This document shows positions 1-5,439 of a stretch of 5,704 nucleotides of DNA, piece after piece. Below the pieces are notes generated by a model, which worked only from the letters and a program-made list of their open reading frames with translations, made no database searches and was not told where the DNA came from. The position numbers and the translations under genes were made by a program. The stretch comes from Paracoccaceae bacterium. GTDB taxonomy: Bacteria > Pseudomonadota > Alphaproteobacteria > Rhodobacterales > Rhodobacteraceae. Each line of letters starts with the position of its first letter. Within the stretch, counting starts at the first letter, position 1. The stretch spans positions 1-5,704 of the forward strand of contig DOIS01000171.1 in NCBI GenBank assembly GCA_003511785.1, given 5' to 3'.

Positions 1-1018
1 GGGCGCGGCAGTGGACCGCGTCGTGATCCGACAAGGGCTGCCCCGTCGCGGCGATCGCCGGCAGCACGGCCCGGTGCAGCACCTCCAGCCCCCGCCCGGC
101 GAACCAATCGAGCTTCATCACCCGCGTTGCATCAGGCGAGATCAGGCTGGGCCGCGTGGTCGGCCCCTCTGCCGTGAAGGCCCAGGAATAGCCCCGCCGC
201 TCGGCCAATGCGAACAGGCTCTCGTCGCGCCAGTCGAAGGCGGGCGGAAGATGGTTGCCGGTGTTCAGATCGCCTCCGATCAGAACCGGCATCCCCGGGG
301 CGAAGCGGTCGATCGCGTCCAGCAGGCGCCCCATCTGTCCCGCCCGGTGCGCGGTACCCGCGTTGCTTTCGAGATGCGTCGAGACGAAGCAGACCGGCCC
401 GGCCTCCGTCGCGATCTCGGCGGCCAGCGCCATGCGGCCGCCCAGGCGAGGCTGTCCCGGGTCCGCGCCGGAGCCGGTGACATACCAATGCCCATGATCG
501 TCCAGCCGGATCAGCGTCACGCGCCGCAGCGGCGCCCGGGCCAGGATCGCGTTGCCGTGCCAGCCCAGCGCATTCCCGGTGTCCTCGCAAAAGCGCCGCT
601 CGGTCGGGCCGCCCAGGCCCATCTCGAAGAACTCGACCCCGTAGGCATAGGTCATGCCCATCGCCCCGGCCATGGCCGCCGTGGTGTGGCGCTGGCCGGT
701 GCGGGCCATGCCGTGATCCATCTCGGACAACAGGACCACGTCCGGGGCCGCCTCGGCCAGATGCGCGGCGCTGGCCTCGGGAAAGAGGCACCGCTCGAGG
801 TTCCAGGCCACGACCGAGAGCGTCTCCGGCAGGACTGCGGCCGAGGCGCCGCCGCCGCGCTGCACCATCCGCATCGCGGGCACCTCGGCCATTATCGCGC
901 GATGCGCCTCGGCGGTGCGCGGCCCCCGCGCCAGGCGCTCGCGCACCGTCGCGGGCACCTCTGGCAGAGCCTCGACCACCCGGATCTCCGAGGCCGCCGG
1001 GTCCAGCCCGCCGGTCAC
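1..1018 (-). CDS. Endonuclease/exonuclease/phosphatase (EEP) superfamily hydrolase, 3' end cut by window edge
   Basis: The frame starts at GTG (1018-1016) and stays open for 339 codons to the window edge, so the C-terminal tail and stop are missing. It carries the EEP-fold motifs (family of exonuclease III, DNase I, sphingomyelinase, inositol 5-phosphatase) in order: WNLER with Asn73, LSEMD with Glu99, STHLES with His215, GGDLN with Asp250 and Asn252, LDW with Asp304, and SDH with Asp331-His332. These are the metal-binding and catalytic positions of the family, so the active site looks intact. No signal peptide or membrane segment is visible, so it is probably cytosolic. The GTG overlaps the ugpC stop as GTGA, with no strong Shine-Dalgarno, which suggests translational coupling. 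An ATG at codon 43 (892-890) is a weaker alternative start. It sits where E. coli has ugpQ, so a phosphodiesterase role on imported substrates is attractive. The substrate cannot be read from the sequence; nuclease or sugar-phosphate phosphatase activity is also possible. Confidence 0.92.
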   Translation of the reverse strand, partial: MTGGLDPAASEIRVVEALPEVPATVRERLARGPRTAEAHRAIMAEVPAMRMVQRGGGASAAVLPETLSVVAWNLERCLFPEASAAHLAEAAPDVVLLSEMDHGMARTGQRHTTAAMAGAMGMTYAYGVEFFEMGLGGPTERRFCEDTGNALGWHGNAILARAPLRRVTLIRLDDHGHWYVTGSGADPGQPRLGGRMALAAEIATEAGPVCFVSTHLESNAGTAHRAGQMGRLLDAIDRFAPGMPVLIGGDLNTGNHLPPAFDWRDESLFALAERRGYSWAFTAEGPTTRPSLISPDATRVMKLDWFAGRGLEVLHRAVLPAIAATGQPLSDHDAVHCRA

Positions 1019-2058
1019 AGCCGCACGCCGGTGTCGGGATCGAACAGCGACAGCGCCCCGGCCGGAAGCCCGATGCGATGCCGGCCGGGGCCCAGTGGCG
1101 AGTCCTTGAGCACATGCGCGGTGAAGGGCTGTCCTGCCACCTCGCCGTGCAGCAGCCGATGCGCGCCCAGTTCCTCGACCAGCGCCACGTCGAAATCCGC
1201 GGGCCCCTCGCCGACATGCACGTCCTCGGGCCGGATACCCAGCGTCACCGCTCCGCCGCGGCCCGCCGGTGCCTGCATCAGCGCGGTGCCGTCGGACAGG
1301 CGCACCGCGCCGGTCTCGATCGCGCCTCGCATCAGGTTCATCGGCGGCGCCCCCATGAAGCTCGCGACGAACACGGAGGCGGGCGAGTGGTAGATCTCGG
1401 ACGGGGTGCCGATCTGCTCGATCCGGCCGGCGTTCAGAACGATGATGCGGTCGGCCATGGTCATCGCCTCGACCTGGTCATGCGTCACATAGATCGAGGT
1501 CACGCCCAGGCGGCGTTGGAGCGCCTTGACCTCGATGCGCATCTGGTTGCGCAGCTTGGCATCGAGGTTCGACAGCGGCTCGTCGAACAGGAACAGCGCG
1601 GGGTCGCGGACGATGGCGCGGCCCATGGCGACGCGCTGGCGCTGACCGCCGGAGAGTTGCGACGGCTTGCGGTCGAGATGCTCGGTCAGGTTCAGCATCC
1701 GCGCCGCCTCCTGCACCTTGGCGGCGATCCGGTCCTTCGCCATGCCCCGGTTCTTCAGCCCGTAGGCGATGTTGCGACGCACGGTCATGTGCGGGTAGAG
1801 CGCGTAGTTCTGGAACACCATGGCGATGTCGCGCTCGGCCGGATCGACCCCGTTGACCTCGCGCCCGTTGATCGAGAGCGACCCCTCGGTGATGTCCTCG
1901 AGCCCGGCGACCATTCGCAGGAGCGTGGACTTGCCACAGCCCGACGGGCCGACCAGCACCAGGAATTCCCCGTCCGCGATCTCGAACGAGGCGGGTTTGA
2001 CCGCCTCGAAACCGTTGCGATAGACCTTGCGGACGCGATCGAGTGCGACACGTGCCAT
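1015..2058 (-). CDS. ugpC: Glycerol-3-phosphate/glycerophosphodiester ABC transporter ATP-binding protein UgpC
   Basis: This 347-residue ATPase (E. coli UgpC is about 356) hydrolyses ATP on the inner membrane face, as a dimer, to drive the UgpAE permease. The nucleotide-binding domain is complete: Walker A GPSGCGKST at 37-45, Q-loop Gln83, signature LSGGQ at 135-139, Walker B ending DEP with Glu160, D-loop SNLD at 163-166 and H-loop His193. After residue 235 comes the TOBE-type regulatory domain of the MalK/UgpC group, with GAPPMN at 236-241 and GIRPED at 274-279. The ATG at 2058 is chosen because AAGGA (2070-2066) lies 7 nt upstream. An in-frame GTG at 2106 would overlap the ugpE stop and add 16 charged residues, but it lacks a good ribosome site and is not family-like. 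MalK-type ATPases for other sugars look alike, so the ugpC call leans on the neighbouring genes. Confidence 0.95.
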   Translation of the reverse strand: MARVALDRVRKVYRNGFEAVKPASFEIADGEFLVLVGPSGCGKSTLLRMVAGLEDITEGSLSINGREVNGVDPAERDIAMVFQNYALYPHMTVRRNIAYGLKNRGMAKDRIAAKVQEAARMLNLTEHLDRKPSQLSGGQRQRVAMGRAIVRDPALFLFDEPLSNLDAKLRNQMRIEVKALQRRLGVTSIYVTHDQVEAMTMADRIIVLNAGRIEQIGTPSEIYHSPASVFVASFMGAPPMNLMRGAIETGAVRLSDGTALMQAPAGRGGAVTLGIRPEDVHVGEGPADFDVALVEELGAHRLLHGEVAGQPFTAHVLKDSPLGPGRHRIGLPAGALSLFDPDTGVRL

Positions 2059-2065
2059 TGCATTT

Positions 2066-2070
2066 TCCTT
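2066..2070 (-). promoter_or_regulatory. Ribosome binding site of ugpC
   Basis: AAGGA on the minus strand lies 7 nt before the ATG at 2058. It decides the start in favour of this ATG over the in-frame GTG at 2106. The 44-nt gap to ugpE also holds a weak 6-bp inverted repeat (2084-2089 with 2097-2102) that has no U-tract and is unlikely to terminate transcription. Confidence 0.75.
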
Positions 2071-2102
2071 CTTCTCTGCCTGTTCCCGCCGCCCGCGCGG
2101 GA

Positions 2103-3026
2103 TCACTTGTCGGTGTCGGTCAGGCCCTTGACGAACCAGCGCTGGAAGAACACCACGACCAGCACCGGCGGCAGCACCGCGAGGATGGCCAGGATGTTGG
2201 ACCGGCCGAACTCGGGGATATGCCCGCCCTCGAGGCCCTGGGTGATCTGCTTGATCCCCTGAACCAGGGTGAACCTGCCCTCTTCGGTCGAGATCATGGT
2301 GGGCCAGAGATACTGGTTCCAGCCATAGACGAACATGATGATGAACATTGCCGCGACCATGGTCCGCGACAGCGGCACCAGGATGTCCAGGAAGAACCGG
2401 ATCGGACCGGCCCCGTCGATCCGCGCCGCCTCGACCAGCTCTTCGGGCACCGACAGGAAATACTGCCGGAAGAAGAAGGTCGCGGTGGCCGAGGCGATCA
2501 GCGGCACGATCAGGCCGGTCCAGGTGTTCAGCAGCCCCAGCTGCTGCGTGATCTCGTAGGACGGCACGATCCGCACCTCGAGCGGCAAGAGCAACGTGGT
2601 GAAGATCAGCCAGAAGGCCAGCATGGCGAAGCGCAGCCGGAAATAGACAATGGCATAGGCCGCCATCATGGCGATGACGATCTTGCCGATGGCAAAGCCG
2701 AAGCCCAGGATCATCGAGTTGCGGAACATGTTCCGCCCCGTGGTCTCGCCCGAGAAGCTCATGCTCTCGTTCAGCGCCTTGTCGAGATTGGGCAGGAACC
2801 TGTCGCCGATCTGGAAGGACGGGCCGGTGCGCATGATCTGCTCGTCGGGGATCGTGCTCATCTGCAGCAACATGAGCGATGGCGCCAGCATGAACAGCGC
2901 CCCCGCGATCAGCACGAGATGATCGACCAGCCCGCCCCAGCGGATGCGCGGGGCGCGGCGGCGCCCGGCGGCGAGAAGCCGCGCGGGGGCGGGCGCCCGG
3001 TCGGAAGTGGTTGGGATATGGGCCAT
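2103..3026 (-). CDS. ugpE: Glycerol-3-phosphate/glycerophosphodiester ABC transporter permease UgpE
   Basis: This is a 307-residue inner-membrane permease that pairs with UgpA to form the channel. Hydrophobic segments start near residue 34 and recur through about 295, consistent with six membrane helices. The cytoplasmic EAA loop that contacts UgpC is canonical: EAARIDGAG starts at Glu199, with the VPL turn near 217-219. Stretches such as TLLLPLEVRI (144-153), ASATATFFFRQ (178-188) and YGWNQYLWP (234-242) closely match my memory of E. coli UgpE, which separates it from generic sugar permeases. The start has GAGG (3036-3033) 6 nt upstream, overlapping the ugpA stop. No alternative start lies before the first membrane helix. 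Compared with E. coli UgpE (281 residues), the N terminus is about 23 residues longer and rich in Arg and Ala, with seven Arg in the first 29 positions. Confidence 0.95.
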   Translation of the reverse strand: MAHIPTTSDRAPAPARLLAAGRRRAPRIRWGGLVDHLVLIAGALFMLAPSLMLLQMSTIPDEQIMRTGPSFQIGDRFLPNLDKALNESMSFSGETTGRNMFRNSMILGFGFAIGKIVIAMMAAYAIVYFRLRFAMLAFWLIFTTLLLPLEVRIVPSYEITQQLGLLNTWTGLIVPLIASATATFFFRQYFLSVPEELVEAARIDGAGPIRFFLDILVPLSRTMVAAMFIIMFVYGWNQYLWPTMISTEEGRFTLVQGIKQITQGLEGGHIPEFGRSNILAILAVLPPVLVVVFFQRWFVKGLTDTDK

Positions 3027-3032
3027 GCCGCG

Positions 3033-3037
3033 CCTCA
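3033..3037 (-). promoter_or_regulatory. ugpE ribosome binding site overlapping the ugpA stop codon
   Basis: The bases TGAGG contain both the ugpA stop (TGA, 3037-3035) and the GAGG Shine-Dalgarno of ugpE, 6 nt before its ATG. Ribosomes finishing ugpA therefore stop on the ugpE initiation site. This arrangement favours coupled, near-equal synthesis of the two permeases, which assemble one to one. Confidence 0.75.
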
Positions 3038-3916
3038 GGTGTAGTGGATGCGCCGTTCGACCAGGCGGAACTGGAACACGGTCAGGGCCAGCACCAGCAC
3101 CATCAGCACGACCGACTGCGCCGACGAGCCGCCGATGTCCTGGCCGCGGAACCCGTCGAGGTAGACCTGATAGACCAGGGTCACGGGCTGGTCGCCGGGA
3201 TTATTGCGCAGGATGGTGTCGATCATGCCGAACGTGTCGAACAGCGAATAGGTGATGTTTATGATGAGCAGGAAGAACCCGGTCGGCGCCAGCAGCGGGA
3301 AGGTCACGGTCCAGAACCGCGACACCGCCGAGCGGTTGTCGATCATGGCCGCCTCGCGCACCGCCGGGGGAATGGATTGCAGGCCCGACAGGAAGAAGAT
3401 GAAATTGACCGGCACCTGTTTCCAGACACTGGCCACGATCATGGCGAAGGCGGTGTCGAAATACTCCAGCCGGATGCGGATCTCCCAGCCGAACTGGGCG
3501 AAGAACTCGGTCAACGGGCCCCAGCGCTGGTTGAACACGATCAGCGCGATGAACCCCGCCACCGGCGGCGCCACCGCATAAACCCACATCAGCAGCGTGC
3601 GGTAGGTCCTGGCCCCGCGCAGCACGCTGTCGGCCTTGACCGCCAGAAGCAGCGCGATGCCCAGCGAAAGCGCCGTCACCACGGCCGAGAACCACAGGGT
3701 GAACCAGGCGTTCTTCATGTATTGCGTGCTGTCGAGAAGCCGCGTGTAGTTCTGCAACCCGACGAAGGTCTCGCCGAAGCCGAAGGGGTCCTCGAGGAAG
3801 AAGGAGGACCGGACGGCCTGCCATGCGGGCCAGTAGAAGAACAGGCAGATGATCGTCAGCTGCGGCAGAAGCAGCAGCACGGGGAGCCACGGGTTGGCGA
3901 AACCGGCGCGTTTCAT
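3035..3916 (-). CDS. ugpA: Glycerol-3-phosphate/glycerophosphodiester ABC transporter permease UgpA
   Basis: This 293-residue inner-membrane permease (E. coli UgpA is 295) forms the channel with UgpE. A first hydrophobic helix lies at about 10-30 and others continue to about 283, consistent with six helices. Family-typical stretches are DPFGF (43-47), YAVAPPVAGF (113-122), ASVWKQVPVNFIFF (162-175) and SAQSVVLM (265-272). The EAA loop runs from Glu188 to Pro211 and reads EAAMIDN at its start. The usual Asp-Gly pair is Asp193-Asn194, so the conserved glycine is replaced. The turn Phe206-Pro207 is kept. The ATG at 3916 is supported by AAGGA (3930-3926) 9 nt upstream, with the hydrophobic helix starting just after it. 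It follows ugpB across 72 nt containing a strong hairpin, and ugpE begins 8 nt after its stop. Confidence 0.95.
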   Translation of the reverse strand: MKRAGFANPWLPVLLLLPQLTIICLFFYWPAWQAVRSSFFLEDPFGFGETFVGLQNYTRLLDSTQYMKNAWFTLWFSAVVTALSLGIALLLAVKADSVLRGARTYRTLLMWVYAVAPPVAGFIALIVFNQRWGPLTEFFAQFGWEIRIRLEYFDTAFAMIVASVWKQVPVNFIFFLSGLQSIPPAVREAAMIDNRSAVSRFWTVTFPLLAPTGFFLLIINITYSLFDTFGMIDTILRNNPGDQPVTLVYQVYLDGFRGQDIGGSSAQSVVLMVLVLALTVFQFRLVERRIHYT

Positions 3917-3925
3917 GGGTGACGG

Positions 3926-3930
3926 TCCTT
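3926..3930 (-). promoter_or_regulatory. Ribosome binding site of ugpA
   Basis: AAGGA on the minus strand lies 9 nt before the ugpA ATG at 3916. It sits 9 nt after the base of the intercistronic hairpin at 3940-3968, so it stays single-stranded when that hairpin forms. Confidence 0.7.
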
Positions 3931-3939
3931 GAACGGATG

Positions 3940-3968
3940 CGGCGGCCGCGCGGGGGGCGCGGCCGCCG
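3940..3968 (-). promoter_or_regulatory. Strong intercistronic hairpin between ugpB and ugpA
   Basis: A perfect 12-bp GC-only inverted repeat pairs 3940-3951 with 3957-3968 around a 5-base loop (GGGGG on the plus strand, CCCCC in the transcript). It begins 20 nt after the ugpB stop. No U-tract follows on the transcript side, so it is not a classical intrinsic terminator. By analogy with the malE-malF region, such hairpins after a binding-protein gene protect the upstream message from 3' decay or attenuate read-through. That would give more UgpB than permease. Its presence is certain from the sequence; the role is inferred. Confidence 0.75.
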
Positions 3969-3988
3969 TCGGCCCTCGGGGGGACGGC

Positions 3989-5296
3989 TCAGTTCGTGGC
4001 GGTCCGGGCGAAACGGTCCAGCAGCTCGTTGCCTTCCGATTCGATGGTCGCCAAGGCGTCCTCGATGCTGGTCTCACCGTTCAGGAACCGCGACAGTTCG
4101 CGGTTCTGGACATCGCGGATCTGGACGTAGAAGCCCATCCGATAGCCGGCGGTGTTCTCGCCCGAACGCAGCATCAGCTGCTTGATGCCGGTTTCGGCGG
4201 CGGGGAAGCGGTCGTAATGGCCGTCCTCGCGGGCCAGTTCATAGGCGGCCGAGGTGATCGGCACATAGCCGGTTTCGCGGTGCCACATGTACTGCACCTC
4301 GGGCGAGGTCAGGTATTCGAAGAAGGCGGCCGAGGCGGCGTTTTCCTCGTCGGAATGGCCCGACATGGCGAAAAGCGCGGCACCGCCAATGAAGGACTGA
4401 TAGCCCTCTTCGGTGATCGCTTCCCAGTAGGGCAGGAAGGTGGAGGCCCACTCGAACGGCAGGTCCATCGCCTCGAGCCCGCCGAAATCGCCCGACGAGC
4501 CGATATACATGGCGGCCGAGCCGTCAAGGAAATGCGCCTTGTTGTCGTCCCAGGACGTGCCGTGGAAGCCGAACAGACCGGCATCCAGCCATTCCTTCAC
4601 CTTGGTGAAGTGCATCGCCATCTCCGGCGAGTTGATGAGGATCTCGGTGCCCTCGGCGCCGGCATAGCCGTTGTCGTTGGTGGCGAAGGGCAGGTTGTGG
4701 CGCGAATGGAAGTTCTCGACGAATTCCCAGGGCAGGTGCGTCTGGACCAGCGGGGTATAGCCCGCCTCGCGCAGCGCCGGGGCGATCTGCTCGAATTCCT
4801 CGTAGGTCGCGGGCGGCGTGACGCCGGCTTCGGCCAGGGCGTCGGCGTTGTAGTAGAGCACCGGCGAGGAGGAGTTGAACGGCATCCCGATCATCTTGCC
4901 GTCGCTGTCGGCATAGAAGTAGCGCACGCCGGGGATGTAGGCTTCGATGTCGAAGCCCGCGCCGCTGCTTTCCAGCAGATCCTGAACGGCGATGGTCGCG
5001 CCCCGCGCGCCGATCACGGTCGCGGCGCCCGCGTCGAACACCTGCACGATGTTGGGCTGTTCACCGGCCCGGAACGCGGCGATGGCGCCGGTCAGGGTTT
5101 CCTCGTAGGACCCCTTGAACACCGGGGTGATCGAATAGGCGTCCTGGCTCTCGTTGAAACCTTCGGCGACCTTGTTGACGACATCGCCCAGATGGCCGCC
5201 CATGCCGTGCCACCAGGTGATCTCGGTCTGGGCCAGAGCCGCGCCGGCGACGAGGCCGAACGAGGCGATTGCCGTCGTGAAAAGGATGTTCTTCAT
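3989..5296 (-). CDS. ugpB: Periplasmic glycerol-3-phosphate/glycerophosphodiester-binding protein UgpB
   Basis: This 435-residue solute-binding protein (E. coli UgpB is 438) captures ligand in the periplasm for UgpAEC. A Sec signal peptide is clear: Lys2, a hydrophobic core, and probable cleavage after Ala20-Leu21-Ala22. The mature protein opens with TEITWWHGMGG. By my alignment to E. coli UgpB from memory, ligand residues are kept at Tyr64, Ser143 (in FNSSSPVLYYN), Ser267, Gly305 (in FIGGAAL), Tyr344 (in TGYVPIT) and Arg394 (in VQIRDV). E. coli Glu89 becomes Asp88, and the selectivity tryptophan (Trp169 of mature E. coli UgpB) aligns with His187. The true start is the ATG at 5296, which has GGAGA 6 nt upstream. 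The frame stays open upstream to 5599, but that stretch is not protein-like. As first gene of the operon it should receive all promoter control. Confidence 0.95.
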   Translation of the reverse strand: MKNILFTTAIASFGLVAGAALAQTEITWWHGMGGHLGDVVNKVAEGFNESQDAYSITPVFKGSYEETLTGAIAAFRAGEQPNIVQVFDAGAATVIGARGATIAVQDLLESSGAGFDIEAYIPGVRYFYADSDGKMIGMPFNSSSPVLYYNADALAEAGVTPPATYEEFEQIAPALREAGYTPLVQTHLPWEFVENFHSRHNLPFATNDNGYAGAEGTEILINSPEMAMHFTKVKEWLDAGLFGFHGTSWDDNKAHFLDGSAAMYIGSSGDFGGLEAMDLPFEWASTFLPYWEAITEEGYQSFIGGAALFAMSGHSDEENAASAAFFEYLTSPEVQYMWHRETGYVPITSAAYELAREDGHYDRFPAAETGIKQLMLRSGENTAGYRMGFYVQIRDVQNRELSRFLNGETSIEDALATIESEGNELLDRFARTATN

Positions 5297-5302
5297 GTCG
5301 TG

Positions 5303-5307
5303 TCTCC
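5303..5307 (-). promoter_or_regulatory. Ribosome binding site of ugpB
   Basis: GGAGA on the minus strand lies 6 nt before the ATG at 5296, directly before the signal peptide. The stem of an upstream inverted repeat (5313-5333) ends 5 nt away, so a folded leader or a bound protein there could affect ribosome access. Confidence 0.8.
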
Positions 5308-5312
5308 GGTCA

Positions 5313-5333
5313 CGGGTGCGGCTTGCGCACCCG
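5313..5333. repeat. Inverted repeat next to ugpB ribosome site, possible operator or leader hairpin
   Basis: CGGGTGCG (5313-5320) and CGCACCCG (5326-5333) form a perfect 8-bp dyad around GCTTG. The core GTGCG-N5-CGCAC recurs exactly at 5385-5399. As RNA it would form a stable hairpin just upstream of the Shine-Dalgarno. As DNA it resembles a binding site for a dimeric repressor. The structure is seen directly; the function is inferred. Confidence 0.55.
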
Positions 5334-5383
5334 GTGCACAGCAAGGGGTTGGGGAAGGGGCGGCTGCCACCATTCCGGTCGGT

Positions 5384-5400
5384 CGTGCGAAATCCGCACG
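5384..5400. repeat. Second inverted repeat upstream of ugpB, possible operator
   Basis: CGTGCG (5384-5389) and CGCACG (5395-5400) form a perfect 6-bp dyad around AAATC. It shares the GTGCG-N5-CGCAC core with the dyad at 5313-5333, while the 5-base spacers differ, as expected of a protein-binding site where half-sites are selected. The two centres are 69 bp apart. If the PhoB-like box further upstream is real, this dyad would lie close to the transcription start. Confidence 0.5.
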
Positions 5401-5421
5401 GCGCCAACCTGCCCTTCGGCT

Positions 5422-5439
5422 GTGACAGTTCGGTGATGG
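5422..5439 (-). promoter_or_regulatory. Possible PhoB box in the ugpB promoter region
   Basis: On the minus strand the bases CCATCAC-CGAA-CTGTCAC show two 7-bp direct repeats separated by 4 bp, the layout of a PhoB box. The promoter-proximal half matches the consensus CTGTCA(T/C) fully; the distal half matches at about four of seven positions. An AT-rich patch (5441-5460) lies just upstream. The ugp operon belongs to the Pho regulon in E. coli and rhizobia, so the position makes sense. No convincing -10 hexamer is seen at the expected distance, so the call is tentative. Confidence 0.35.

Noticed and set aside
132..1217. Long minus-strand open frame of about 361 codons
   Set aside because: It runs out of frame across the end of ugpC and the EEP gene. 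Its Gly/Arg/Ala-rich product lacks motifs, while the overlapping frame has the complete EEP signature.
11..1393. Long plus-strand open frame of about 460 codons
   Set aside because: It is antisense to the EEP gene and ugpC, both with clear motifs. Its Arg/Pro/His-rich product has no recognisable domain, as expected of a shadow frame in GC-rich DNA.
3940..3968. Intrinsic transcription terminator after ugpB
   Set aside because: The stem is strong but no run of U follows on the transcript, and ugpA-ugpE-ugpC must be made with ugpB. Called an intercistronic hairpin instead.
3929..5425. Plus-strand open frame of about 498 codons opposite ugpB
   Set aside because: It is antisense to ugpB, which has a signal peptide and conserved ligand residues. 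The product is low-complexity and not family-like.
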